From: Planctomycetota bacterium
Lineage (GTDB): Bacteria; Planctomycetota; PUPC01; JACPCR01
NCBI GenBank assembly: GCA_030740295.1
Contig: JASLXP010001100.1
Span: 1 to 64,000 of the forward strand
Direction of reading: 5' to 3'
DNA length: 64,000 nt
How positions within the stretch are numbered: the first letter of the stretch is position 1; each line of letters starts with the position of its first letter. The translations under genes and the position numbers were made by a program. Positions 26,446-35,417 of this stretch are shown piece by piece. The notes below the pieces were generated by a model, which made no database searches, was not told the origin of the DNA, and was given only the letters and a program-made list of their open reading frames with translations.

Positions 26446-26883
26446 CTACGATGCGGCGAATTGGGCGGTGATCATCCGTCTTTCGTAATCTCGTTCCCGA
26501 TCTTCGATCCATCTGAGCACACGGTCTCTTCGGTATCGAACTTCGCCTCCGATCTCGAAGGCGGGAAGATTCTCTGTTTCCAGCTTCTGGAGCGGCAGCC
26601 TCAGGAAGCGGGCCAATTGTTCTGGCGTCATGATGTCCGGCAGGTCGGTGGACTCCAGACCTTTTTCGTCGACCACCTCGTTCAGGATGCGAAGGCAGAG
26701 CGAGCGAGGCGTTTCCTCATCGTTTAGCTTTGCCAACAGGCTGTCTGTCTGTTTCAGGGCGGAGAGCAGGACGGTGCACGCTGGGCAACTTTCGAGATGT
26801 CCCTGCACTTGATGGGATATGTTCTCCTCAAGTTCCTTGGAGTCGAACTCGCTCAACAGGTTCTTGCACGTCTCACAGGTCAT
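26446..26883 (-). CDS. Zinc-finger anti-sigma-like protein fused to a HTH_17/excisionase-type DNA-binding domain
   Basis: A 145-residue protein. Residues 1-45 carry a zf-HC2/ZAS-like signature (CETC near the N-terminus, then HLESCPAC), as in anti-sigma factors that bind ECF sigma factors. The second half (DIMTPEQLARFLRLPLQKL ... EVRYRRDRVLRWIEDR) matches the HTH_17/MerR-like excisionase fold, a DNA-binding module. No transmembrane segment is present, so it is a cytoplasmic anti-sigma factor. Its ATG overlaps the sigma gene stop by 4 bases (ATGA), implying translational coupling and matched amounts of both proteins. A DNA-binding domain on an anti-sigma protein is not the usual arrangement. 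Confidence 0.75.
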   Translation of the reverse strand: MTCETCKNLLSEFDSKELEENISHQVQGHLESCPACTVLLSALKQTDSLLAKLNDEETPRSLCLRILNEVVDEKGLESTDLPDIMTPEQLARFLRLPLQKLETENLPAFEIGGEVRYRRDRVLRWIEDRERDYERRMITAQFAAS

Positions 26884-27434
26884 GACGGGTCTCCGTAGAG
26901 GTGCTGCATTGCTTCGGCCAGCCGAAGCCTGGCGCGGTGGAGATTTGTTTTAACCGTACCGAGAGGCACTTGAGTTATTGCGGCGATTTCTTCATAGCTC
27001 ATCCGATGCGACGAGCGAAGGAGAAAGATCTCACGCCATGCATCAGGGAGCCTGGCAATGGCCTGGTCCAGGTGATCCAGAAGTTCGGCAGATGAAGCGA
27101 TATGACTTGGGTCACCTTCGCCGGTACTTTCGATCTCATGCAAGGTCTGAAAACGAACAAGTGACGGCTTTCGCAGTTCATTAAGGCAGACGTTTCTGGC
27201 GATGGTATAGAGCCAGGTCCGGAATTTAGCGGTCGGCTCGTACCCGCCGGACGAAGAAACGACCTTCAGGAACGTGTCCTGGCAGGCATCTTCGGCAGCA
27301 GCCCGTTCACCCAGCATCCGCAGGGCGAAACGGTAGACCGGGCCGCGATGCTTTTCGAACAGCAGTTCGAAGGCCGACCGATTTCCGTACCGAAACATCA
27401 GCATCAGTTGCTCATCCGAGAGATCTTCATTCAC
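26880..27434 (-). CDS. ECF RNA polymerase sigma factor
   Basis: A 184-residue sigma-70 family protein of the ECF class. Region 2 runs from about residue 22 (AFELLFEKHRGPVYRFALRM) through DACQDTFLKVV and FRTWLYTIARNVCLNELR. Region 4 is the C-terminal helix-turn-helix (LPDAWREIFLLRSSHRMSYEEIA then VPLGTVKTNLHRARLRL). No extra C-terminal domain is present. It directs RNA polymerase to a small regulon and is likely held in check by the overlapping zinc-finger gene. The GspF-GspE ATPase follows, so pilus or secretion functions may be under its control. The stimulus is unknown. Confidence 0.95.
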   Translation of the reverse strand: MNEDLSDEQLMLMFRYGNRSAFELLFEKHRGPVYRFALRMLGERAAAEDACQDTFLKVVSSSGGYEPTAKFRTWLYTIARNVCLNELRKPSLVRFQTLHEIESTGEGDPSHIASSAELLDHLDQAIARLPDAWREIFLLRSSHRMSYEEIAAITQVPLGTVKTNLHRARLRLAEAMQHLYGDPS

Positions 27435-27525
27435 AGACGACTCTCCGTAACAGGGCTGATGACTCTATAAACACATGAAGGACAAGAAAGTTTCACTCAT
27501 TCGGACCGCACAATGACCAAGCAGG

Positions 27526-27852
27526 TCACCGCGCCCTCATAACTGGCAGGTCGGATCCTTTGTTTCCTGCATCGAGACGAAAACAGATCTTCAGTGAGCC
27601 GTTCTTCGTGGGATCGGTCTGGCGCTGAATGGTCCCGTATTTCCTGCCACAGGGGTTGTAAACGCTCACGGTATGACGCACAGCAGCACTCCATTGAACT
27701 GAGCTTTGCGAACACTTTCTTCGCTCTGCGGAGCCTACACCCCATTCGACCAGATTGTATTCACCCGGATGGATAGATTCTTTCAGATCCTTGATATCAG
27801 TCTTTTCACGCGAGATACCAGTCAGGTAAACGCCTGTTCTTCGATTTGCCCT
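27526..27852 (-). pseudogene. Possible gene remnant: protein-like frame without a start
   Basis: Between an in-frame TAA (27853-27855) and a TGA (27526-27528) lies a 108-codon frame without a good start. It reads protein-like (GVYLTGISREKTDI, then HPGEYNLVEWGVG and VSVYNPCGRKYGTIQ). I do not recognise the family. It may be the tail of a lost gene, or chance. The rest of the 27435-27983 gap holds the divergent promoters of the sigma and kinase genes and nothing else I recognise. Confidence 0.25.
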
Positions 27853-27983
27853 TTACAACTCAGCCCCATTCGATAGAAGAAACGAAACTACCACCTGGAC
27901 TGAGCGATTCTTGAAACCTGCGTTAGGCTCATTCCAATGGGGAATGAGGTCTCAAACTGAATTGCCTTCCTCAATCGTCCGCC

Positions 27984-29810
27984 ATGTCTGATCAGATCTA
28001 TCGCACGCTCATCGTTGAGGGCCGCCGGGAGAATGCCCGGGCAATCGCAGAGCGTCTGGAATTGTGCCCCGCTCTTGAATGCGAGATTACGATTGTTGAG
28101 ACATTCGAGAAATGCCTCGATGAGCTGTCAAAAGAAGCTGCCGATCTCATCCTCCTGTCTCTTACACTGCCGGATGCAAAAGGGGTCAGGAAAACGCTTT
28201 TTGAGCTGCTGACGAAAGTTCCCCAGATTCCGGTTCTTGTCATCATGGATGAGGACGAGCCGGAACTGACCAGGCGGGTGCTCAGCGCGGGAGCACAGGA
28301 TGTCGTTTTGCTGGAACACCTGGAGGCCACTTCATTCGAGCGGGCCGTCTTGCATGCCATGGCCCGGCAGGAAGGGCTTGCGGATCTTTCCAGGTTCGCG
28401 CGGGAGCTTCAGGCCAGCGAAGGCCGCGTTCGCAGCATCATCCGTAACTCAAGGGATGGGATCGTGGTCGTCGATAAGAGTGAAACGGTTCGTTATTGCA
28501 ACGCTTCGGCCTGGTCTCTCTTCGGCAGGCAGAGGGAAGAGCTGATCGATCACCCTTTTCAGTTTGCTCTGGACACGGAAGGCACCCATCGGATTGAGAT
28601 CGAGAGGGAAGAAGGTGAGACCGTGCAAGTGGAACTGAGCGTTTCTGAATTCGATTGGGAAGGCCAGCCGTCCTTCCTTGTACAGATGCGCGATATCACC
28701 GAAAGAGTGAATGCTGAAATTGCGCTGAAGGATTCCGAGGCCCTCTACCACTCGATGGTTGAGACCCTGCCGATGCAGGTGTTCCGAAAAAACTTGACCG
28801 GCCGGTTCACTTTTGCGAATGACAGGCTGTGCGAGTCTTTGGGATTTCCTCTCGAAGAGATTCTTGGCAAGACCGACCTGGATTTTTCGCCCCCGGACCT
28901 CGCCGAAAAATACATCGGTGACGACCTGCGAGTGATGCAGACTGGCAAACACTTCGAGGATATCGAGGAATGGGAACGCCCTGATGGCAGACGAATCGCT
29001 ATCCAGGTTCTGAAAACTCCTATCTATGACTCGCAGAACCGAATCGTTGGCATTCAAGGCTTTTTTCTGGATGTCACTGAACGCCAGCGCGCGCAGGAAG
29101 CACTCAGAGAAACCGCGCAAAAACTGGCCGAATCGAACCAAATGTTGAAGGAGTTCGCGTATGTCATCTCCCACGATTTGCAGGAGCCGCTCCGTGCAGT
29201 CTCAAGCTACCTCGATCTGCTGAAGAACCGAATCGGCGACGACCTGGACGAAAAATCTCAGATGTACGTCGATATGGCGACGGATGGTGCCGTTCGAATG
29301 CGCGCTCTTATTCAGGACCTTCTGCGTCTTTCGCGGGTCGAGACGAAAGGCAAGCCACTCGAGCCAGCTGACACTTCAGAAATCTTGAGACGTGCGCTGG
29401 CCTCCCTTCGGGTCGCTATCGAGGAGAGCGGTGCCAAAGTCACCCATGACGAAATGCCCACCGTGGTGGCAGACACCACGCAACTCCAACAACTCCTTCA
29501 GAATCTCATCAGCAACGCCATCAAATACCGGGAGGAGCGGACGCCCGAGATTCATGTAGGCGTCAAGGCTGGTGCGGCCACATGGGAATTCTACGTGCGC
29601 GACAATGGCATCGGCATTGAAGAAAAGTTCAAGAGCCGCATCTTCGGCATTTTCGAACGCCTCCACACCCGCCAGGAGTATCCCGGCAACGGGATCGGCC
29701 TGGCCATCTGCAAAAAGATTGTGGAACGACACGGCGGCATCATCTGGTTAGATTCAATCGTCGGCGAAGGCTCAACGTTTCACTTCACGCTGCCAAAGCA
29801 GACGGTGTAG
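27984..29810 (+). CDS. PAS-domain sensor histidine kinase with degenerate N-terminal receiver
   Basis: A 608-residue cytoplasmic kinase. Residues ~7-125 have a receiver fold (DLILLSLTLPDAKG; IPVLVIMDEDEPE; SAGAQDVVLLEHLE), but the phosphoacceptor Asp position is Ser59 and the acidic pair is E12-G13, so it probably cannot be phosphorylated. Two PAS domains follow (~145-250 and ~255-370, each ending in a DITER/DVTER-type motif). HisKA has H397 in VISHDLQEPLR. The HATPase domain shows the N box (NLISNAIKYREER), G1 (VRDNGIGIEEKF), F box (IFGIFERLH) and G2 (GNGIGLAI). No membrane segment is seen. This build resembles cytoplasmic light- or redox-sensing kinases. No partner response regulator is adjacent; ispD follows 19 bases later. 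Confidence 0.85.
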   Translation: MSDQIYRTLIVEGRRENARAIAERLELCPALECEITIVETFEKCLDELSKEAADLILLSLTLPDAKGVRKTLFELLTKVPQIPVLVIMDEDEPELTRRVLSAGAQDVVLLEHLEATSFERAVLHAMARQEGLADLSRFARELQASEGRVRSIIRNSRDGIVVVDKSETVRYCNASAWSLFGRQREELIDHPFQFALDTEGTHRIEIEREEGETVQVELSVSEFDWEGQPSFLVQMRDITERVNAEIALKDSEALYHSMVETLPMQVFRKNLTGRFTFANDRLCESLGFPLEEILGKTDLDFSPPDLAEKYIGDDLRVMQTGKHFEDIEEWERPDGRRIAIQVLKTPIYDSQNRIVGIQGFFLDVTERQRAQEALRETAQKLAESNQMLKEFAYVISHDLQEPLRAVSSYLDLLKNRIGDDLDEKSQMYVDMATDGAVRMRALIQDLLRLSRVETKGKPLEPADTSEILRRALASLRVAIEESGAKVTHDEMPTVVADTTQLQQLLQNLISNAIKYREERTPEIHVGVKAGAATWEFYVRDNGIGIEEKFKSRIFGIFERLHTRQEYPGNGIGLAICKKIVERHGGIIWLDSIVGEGSTFHFTLPKQTV

Positions 29811-29829
29811 CGGATAGGAATCCTGAATC

Positions 29830-30576
29830 TTGCCTTCAGAACAGCCTCTTAAACTCAACCTCGGCGTCGTCTTGACCGCAGCCGGCGAAAGCAGTCGTCT
29901 GCGGCTCGGACAACGAAAGCCCTACCTTGACCTTGGGGGGCAGCCTGTGCTGTTGCGCACCCTCGATGCTTTTGCACGGCTCGACTTCGTCTGCGAGATA
30001 ATCGTTGTCGTCAATGAGAAAGACCGAGATGAAGTTTTGCAGAAATGGGGTGAAGAACTCAAAGCGAAGAAGGTTTCACAAATCATTCCCGGTGGTGCCG
30101 AGCGACAGGATTCAGTCCGAATCGGCGTCGAGGCCCTTAACGAAACTTGCGATTGGGTCGCCATTCACGACGGCGTGCGCCCATTCGTTCGCGCAGAAGC
30201 GGTTGAAACAACTGTTCGCGCTGCCTTCTCTGTCGGAGCCGCCATTCTTGCGGCGCCTATGAAGGAAACAGTCAAAAGGTTAAGCGCTGACGCTGGCCAT
30301 GAAAGGCCTGGACTCATAGACGCAACTATCCCGCGTTCGGGTCTCTGGTGCGCGCAGACCCCCCAGATCTTTCCACGTGTGCAGTATCTGGAAATCTCTC
30401 GCCGCGCCAGTGAAGAGGCTTGGCAGGTGACCGATGACGCACAGCTCTTCGAGATGGCTGGCCTGCCCGTCGCGCTTGTCGAAGGCGCCTATGACAACAT
30501 CAAGATTACAACTGAGGCGGATTACCGGTTGGCGCAGTTGATGGCGGAGTGCTGGTTTCAGGAAAACGCCTCCTGA
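29830..30576 (+). CDS. ispD: 2-C-methyl-D-erythritol 4-phosphate cytidylyltransferase
   Basis: A 248-residue protein beginning at TTG. It shows the nucleotide-binding loop of IspD (VVLTAAGESSRLRLGQRKPYL), GGAERQDSVRIGVEAL, AIHDGVRPFV, an ATIPRSGLWCAQTPQIF block and the C-terminal VEGAYDNIKITTEADYRLA. IspD condenses MEP with CTP in the third step of the non-mevalonate isoprenoid pathway. The length (usually ~230) is normal, with a short N-terminal extension. The gene lies 19 bases after the kinase stop and may be co-transcribed, although no functional link is obvious. Confidence 0.95.
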   Translation: MPSEQPLKLNLGVVLTAAGESSRLRLGQRKPYLDLGGQPVLLRTLDAFARLDFVCEIIVVVNEKDRDEVLQKWGEELKAKKVSQIIPGGAERQDSVRIGVEALNETCDWVAIHDGVRPFVRAEAVETTVRAAFSVGAAILAAPMKETVKRLSADAGHERPGLIDATIPRSGLWCAQTPQIFPRVQYLEISRRASEEAWQVTDDAQLFEMAGLPVALVEGAYDNIKITTEADYRLAQLMAECWFQENAS

Positions 30577-30580
30577 GGCC

Positions 30581-30600
30581 TGCAAGTAGATTTACTTGCA
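30581..30600 (+). terminator. Hairpin after ispD
   Basis: TGCAAGTA (30581-30588) pairs exactly with TACTTGCA (30593-30600) around a GATT loop, five bases after the ispD stop. A further TTACTTGCAG copy follows at about 30608. There is no strong T-run, so termination efficiency is uncertain. Confidence 0.45.
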
Positions 30601-30699
30601 AGCAGAATTACTTGCAGAAGGAGTACGCCATGATCGTTCGAGCAGGCATTAAAGGGGGCATTCGAAACGGCCTTATTTACCCCTTTCGGTTTAGTGCTT

Positions 30700-32121
30700 T
30701 CACAACTCGACACTCTCGCTGGCGATCACCACTGCCACATCTCCTTCCTTGAACTCATAGTCCGTCGGGTTCACCTGGGAGGAGCCATCCGGCGACTGCA
30801 CGGCCAGCAGGATGGCATTCTTCTCTTTCTTAATGTGAATGAAAAGATCGAGAAAGCTTTTGCCCGCCCAGTCATCTGGCAGGTCGAGAGTGTAAAACTG
30901 ATTGCCCCGTTCGTGTGTCAGAAGTTCCGAGACCACGTGCACGAGGCCGCGGTTCAGAGCGGCCTGCGCGAGGAGAAAGGCGCTCTGCTCGTCCGCGATG
31001 ACGTAATCGTTCACCTGCCCCATTTCAAGGTGCGAACCGAACTCTCGATTGATGAGCTCGGCGCATGTGTAGATCTCCGGGTTCAGTTTTTCCGCGGTCA
31101 GGGCGGCGAGAATGGTCCGGGCGTCCGCATCCTGTTCGCTTCGATTGTGGCTACGATCGCAGAGAATAATGCACGTGCTGGCTTTGCTGATGCCGGCCCT
31201 CTCAAGGACCGAGACTTTGGTGAAATCATCGTGCAGAAAAGTGACCTTGTTGGCGACCGACGGATCGGTCATCTGAAGCTCCCCCTCCTCCTCCAGAGTG
31301 ATCACCACGATGTCCGAATTCCTGTGAGCACTCTGATATTCATTGATGATGATTTCGGCCTTACGACTCCAGCCGCAGATGATGATGTGGTTTTCGAGCT
31401 TGATCAGATTCACTGTGCGTCCTCCACCCTGGATACGTTCGATCATATATGCTGAAACCGTTCCGGTAAGCATTGCGAAAAAAGTCATCCCCAGGAACAT
31501 CACAAAGATGGAAGCGAATTTGCCCCCATCGGTCTTTGGCATGTTCGGAATGGGTTCGCCCGCAAACAGAGAGTAGATACTAAACCAGAAGGTCTCGGTA
31601 AGAGAATCCAATTGCTCATTCGCTTCCCTTTCGAATGCGAGCATCGTCGCGCTGCCGAACAGAATCGCTATCAAGATGAGACCTAGCACGATGATGTACT
31701 CGAGCGCGCCCCTCCGCAGAACGTAAGGGAAGTAGCTCACGTATCGGGTGAAGATGCCCATCAGACGGAAGATCCTCAGCAACCGCAGCAGGCGCAGGGC
31801 CCGGAAGATTCGGAACATCCTGAGCAGCGGAAGCACCGAGAGGATATCGATCCAATAGGTCCGCAAATACTCTTTCTTCGATGGCGCGGCAATCCCGCGA
31901 AGGGAGAGCTCAATGGCAAAGATAATCGTCAGCAGGTGATTCAGATCTTCCACGAGCTTGTAGCTCTTCGCGGCCGGACTCATGGACATCTCCACGAACG
32001 TAAGCGACACAGATATCACGATCAGACCGCCAACCGTGAGCTCTACGGTCCCGCAGTTCATGGTCTCGTGGAGCCATGTTTTCCATCCCTTCGATTGTCC
32101 GGTATTCGTTCCGCTGTTCAT
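30700..32121 (-). CDS. Voltage-sensor-like ion channel with RCK/TrkA-N regulatory domains
   Basis: A 473-residue inner-membrane protein. Hydrophobic segments lie near residues 30-48, 60-75, 88-100, 140-162 and 200-225. An S4-like helix has Arg at every third position (RMFRIFRALRLLRLLRIF, residues 101-118), the voltage-sensor pattern. After the pore loop comes a cytoplasmic region with a Rossmann-type RCK domain (HIIICGWSRKAEIIINEY) and a TrkA-C-like tail (DLPDDWAGKSFLDLF; EGDVAVVIAS). The loop expected to hold the TVGYG potassium filter reads SLFAGEPIPN instead, so ion selectivity cannot be assumed. It is divergent from the PhyH gene with only 87 bases between them. Confidence 0.8.
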   Translation of the reverse strand: MNSGTNTGQSKGWKTWLHETMNCGTVELTVGGLIVISVSLTFVEMSMSPAAKSYKLVEDLNHLLTIIFAIELSLRGIAAPSKKEYLRTYWIDILSVLPLLRMFRIFRALRLLRLLRIFRLMGIFTRYVSYFPYVLRRGALEYIIVLGLILIAILFGSATMLAFEREANEQLDSLTETFWFSIYSLFAGEPIPNMPKTDGGKFASIFVMFLGMTFFAMLTGTVSAYMIERIQGGGRTVNLIKLENHIIICGWSRKAEIIINEYQSAHRNSDIVVITLEEEGELQMTDPSVANKVTFLHDDFTKVSVLERAGISKASTCIILCDRSHNRSEQDADARTILAALTAEKLNPEIYTCAELINREFGSHLEMGQVNDYVIADEQSAFLLAQAALNRGLVHVVSELLTHERGNQFYTLDLPDDWAGKSFLDLFIHIKKEKNAILLAVQSPDGSSQVNPTDYEFKEGDVAVVIASESVEL

Positions 32122-32208
32122 GAGAATTCTGCGAATTCACTTTTGCGTTTCGGGAGAGACAATATAAAGGAATGCCCCTGTCAACCTGTCTCACTGAAAG
32201 ATCCTGCC

Positions 32209-33834
32209 ATGGCAACTGAAACAGTCCTGACGCCCAAAGACCACGAACACTTTCTCAAACGCGGTTATGTGGTCGTCCGCAATGCCGTCCCACCAGAAAA
32301 ATATGAACCGGCTGTCGAGTGGCTTGAACGGGGCAACCAGGACGGTACTCCCGGTCTGCCCGGTTTCAAGAACGTCGGCGGAGAGATTGTCAACGCCTGC
32401 CAGACCGAACGGATGCACGACGCTATAGCAGAATTGTTCGGGCCGGAGTATCCACACCATCGCATCCGAAGCGGCAGTGAAATGCCTCGGGTCTACGACC
32501 CGGACGGAGAGAGGCGGGAATTCAGAGCACATGTGGACGACAGCTATCCGGGGATCATGCCGAATGGATGGGCTGTTGGTTCTTTTACTTTTCTGACTCG
32601 CGTTCGATCGGGCGGCGGCGCTTTCGTCTATTTTGAAGGCTCTGTTCTGCGATATCGAGAAGCGTTGGCCCGGCATTGCCAATGTGCCAAGGGCTTTGCC
32701 AGCCCAATTGAGTTCTCCGGCCCGGCCAAAGAGTTCCTCGCGGAGCCGGGGGACGTCCTGCTCTTCCAGCAGCTAATGGGGCACAGCGGTTCCACCAATG
32801 TTGCCGACCCAACGACAAGACAGGCGCTTCTGGCACGCTGGCATCCATATCGAAGGATTGTACCGGGCCTCAAGCCCTTTGAGGAAATGTCCACTATCGA
32901 AAAGGCATACAGCGCGCGTTACCTCGCAGACCGATTCGGTCTCGACCTCAGGATTCCGCAGCCAAGGAATGTCCCAGGCGCGGACGCAGCCATCCATTCT
33001 GGTTTCCCGCTCGGCGAGCAGGTCACCGCTTGCGCGATGCTTCACTTCAATTCTCAGATGAATGTTTTTTTCGTGGACGCCTCCGAGCCTGCAAGCATCC
33101 GTCACGTCCTATCAAAAGACTGCGTGACCTGGCAGGAGGCCGATCCTGTCAGCATCCAGGCGGGAACCGTTCACTCGTTGTATCTCCATCACTATGATTT
33201 GGAGGCGATTCTGGGCGTTTGCACGGATGCCGGGACCTATGTGTATCAGTCGGATGATTTCAGGAACTGGCAGCGGGTGACGTCATTCGAGACCGCTCTG
33301 TGTGCCACGCCTTTCTTTGTTTATGCGAAATACCCGAGCCAGGTGGCTGAAAGACAAGCCGTCTATCGAGTCTTGCCGGACAGCCCTTCTGAGATTCAAT
33401 GCAACTGGGCCGATGAGTGGGCGGATGTCTCCAATGAATCGCCGAGCTCAGTTGCCGTGCGAGTACCGGAAAGTTGCACGATTCGAGATATTGGGCTTGC
33501 CGCCAAGTTCGCCGACTCCCAATGCGCTTTTGTTGTCGATATCCAAGGCGAGCAGAGCAACGGTGGTACGGAGCCGTGGTATCTAATGCCACGAGATATC
33601 GCGGTCGCCACGGAAGAGGCCGAGCCGCTGTCGTACGACTGTCCATCTCCGCCGAAATTCATTCGTGTAATGAATCGCAATAGGAATTACTGGCTCGTCA
33701 CCTTCGTTCGACAGCAAGAAGGTCAGGACAGGCTATTCTGGGGCTACATCGATTGGGCCGAGCGACCAGAACTGAGAGAAATCCGCAACGCGGAACAACT
33801 GGAACTGGCCCTGTGCGTGGTGGGTTTTATTTGA
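32209..33834 (+). CDS. Phytanoyl-CoA dioxygenase (PhyH)-like protein with C-terminal propeller-like domain
   Basis: About 541 residues from the ATG at 32209. The first ~225 residues match the PhyH Fe(II)/2-oxoglutarate dioxygenase fold: HFLKRGYVVVRNAVPP, the metal pair H108-x-D110 (AHVDD), distal H192 (QLMGHSGSTN) and a following Arg (RQALLAR) for 2-oxoglutarate. From about residue 270 the protein changes to repeated beta-strand motifs (LSKDCVTWQEADPV; YVYQSDDFRNWQRVTSFE) like GH43/GH32 beta-propeller blades. The fusion of an oxygenase with a sugar-binding-like propeller is uncommon. No signal peptide is seen. The sulfatase gene follows 65 bases later, so the two may act on one sulfated or methylated substrate. 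Confidence 0.75.
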   Translation: MATETVLTPKDHEHFLKRGYVVVRNAVPPEKYEPAVEWLERGNQDGTPGLPGFKNVGGEIVNACQTERMHDAIAELFGPEYPHHRIRSGSEMPRVYDPDGERREFRAHVDDSYPGIMPNGWAVGSFTFLTRVRSGGGAFVYFEGSVLRYREALARHCQCAKGFASPIEFSGPAKEFLAEPGDVLLFQQLMGHSGSTNVADPTTRQALLARWHPYRRIVPGLKPFEEMSTIEKAYSARYLADRFGLDLRIPQPRNVPGADAAIHSGFPLGEQVTACAMLHFNSQMNVFFVDASEPASIRHVLSKDCVTWQEADPVSIQAGTVHSLYLHHYDLEAILGVCTDAGTYVYQSDDFRNWQRVTSFETALCATPFFVYAKYPSQVAERQAVYRVLPDSPSEIQCNWADEWADVSNESPSSVAVRVPESCTIRDIGLAAKFADSQCAFVVDIQGEQSNGGTEPWYLMPRDIAVATEEAEPLSYDCPSPPKFIRVMNRNRNYWLVTFVRQQEGQDRLFWGYIDWAERPELREIRNAEQLELALCVVGFI

Positions 33835-33899
33835 AAGGTGTGGCGAAGGCCCGGCGCACACAATGTTTGATTCACTTAGATACCAACAGGGCTACTTCA

Positions 33900-35417
33900 A
33901 TGTTCAGCATCCGCATTCTTCTTTTTTCTACATTCCTTCTTAACCCCGTCCGTGCCGAAGACCCCAACCTGCTCATCATCCAAACCGACGAGCACAATTT
34001 CCGCACTCTCGGCTGCTATCGAAAACACCTGCCGCCTGAACAGGCTCTGATGTGGGGAAAGGAAGTCGTGGAGACACCCAACATCGACTGGCTTGCGGAC
34101 AACGGCGCCCTGTGCACCAGCTTCTATGCGACGACACCAGTCTGCTCTCCTTCGAGGGCCGCGCTGATGTCGGGACGCTATCCGCACAACACGCCGGTCA
34201 ACACGAACAACATCGCCCTCGATGGTAATGTGATCACTTTCGCCGAAGTGTTGCGGCGGAATGGCTATGCCACTGGCTACGCGGGCAAGTGGCATCTGGA
34301 TGGCAATGGCAAGCCGCAGTGGGCGCCCAAGCGGAAATTCGGATTCGAAGACAATCGTTACATGTTTAATCGCGGCCACTGGAAGCAGCTCGAAGACACA
34401 CCCAACGGGCCGCGGGTGAAAGCGCGCACGGACAGAGGCCCGAACTATGGCGTGGATGGCGCCGACACAAAATCGTTCACCACGGATTTCCTCTGCGATA
34501 AGACGATCGAGTTTATTGAGACCCATAAAGACAGATCTTTCTGTTACATGGTCAGCCTGCCCGACCCTCACGGCCCGGACACCGTGCGTGCGCCGTACAG
34601 CACGATGTTTTCAAATCAGAAATACGACCAGCCGCGCACCTTCAATGTGAATCTCGAGGCATGGCCTTCCTGGGCCCAGCCGAATGGGAGATTCAATGGC
34701 ATGGCCGCGTACTATGGGATGGTGAAGTGCATCGACGATAACGTGGGCAAGATACTCGGCTCGCTCCGCAAGAATGGCCTCATCAAGAAAACCTGGATCG
34801 TCTTCACCTCAGATCACGGTGACCTGCGTGGCGAACACCACCGGCAGAACAAAGGTGTCCCATTTGAAGGCTCAGCAAAGATAGCATTCCTCCTTTATGC
34901 CCCGGGAAAAGTGAGACCGGGAACCCTCGTCCACGAAGCGCTCTCATGCGTAGATTTCATGCCGACGATTCTGCCGATGATGGGATTTAAGCCGTCCGGC
35001 CAGGAAGAGGGACGGGATGCGTCTCTCATATTCACCGCCGCGCATCTCTCCATTGAATGGAACGACATCGCATTCCTTCGCGGCACCGGAGAAGAGAGGG
35101 GCTGGCTGGCCGCGGTGACCGATCGGTACAAGCTCGTCTACGCGACTCGTGACAATCCGTGGCTGTTCGATCTGAAGAGGGATCCGGATGAAATGAAGAA
35201 CCAGTTTCTTAATCCGGACTATCGAGAAACGGTGAAGACGCTCTCGGCACAACTGAAAGAGTATGGGGAAAAATACAGAGACCCGCGTATTGCCAATGCC
35301 AAACTCAAGGCCGACCTTCAATGGGGTATCAATGGTGAAGGGGAGTTTGTTCCGGCCAAGGCACCTGAGGGCAAGAAACCCAGGGGCAAAGGGAAGAAAC
35401 GCAAGAAGGCGAAATGA
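33900..35417 (+). CDS. Secreted type I sulfatase
   Basis: About 505 residues from the ATG at 33900; the signal peptide (RILLFSTFLLNPVRA) fixes this start. Family-defining residues are present: IIQTDEHNFRTLG for metal binding, the formylglycine motif VCSPSRAALMSGRYPHN with Cys82 as the residue converted by a maturase, YAGKWHLDGNG, and VFTSDHGDLRGEHH. The C-terminal ~20 residues are Lys/Arg-rich. Such S1 sulfatases desulfate polysaccharides in the periplasm or outside the cell. No maturase (FGE/anSME) gene is in the window. It follows the PhyH fusion gene. Confidence 0.9.
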   Translation: MFSIRILLFSTFLLNPVRAEDPNLLIIQTDEHNFRTLGCYRKHLPPEQALMWGKEVVETPNIDWLADNGALCTSFYATTPVCSPSRAALMSGRYPHNTPVNTNNIALDGNVITFAEVLRRNGYATGYAGKWHLDGNGKPQWAPKRKFGFEDNRYMFNRGHWKQLEDTPNGPRVKARTDRGPNYGVDGADTKSFTTDFLCDKTIEFIETHKDRSFCYMVSLPDPHGPDTVRAPYSTMFSNQKYDQPRTFNVNLEAWPSWAQPNGRFNGMAAYYGMVKCIDDNVGKILGSLRKNGLIKKTWIVFTSDHGDLRGEHHRQNKGVPFEGSAKIAFLLYAPGKVRPGTLVHEALSCVDFMPTILPMMGFKPSGQEEGRDASLIFTAAHLSIEWNDIAFLRGTGEERGWLAAVTDRYKLVYATRDNPWLFDLKRDPDEMKNQFLNPDYRETVKTLSAQLKEYGEKYRDPRIANAKLKADLQWGINGEGEFVPAKAPEGKKPRGKGKKRKKAK

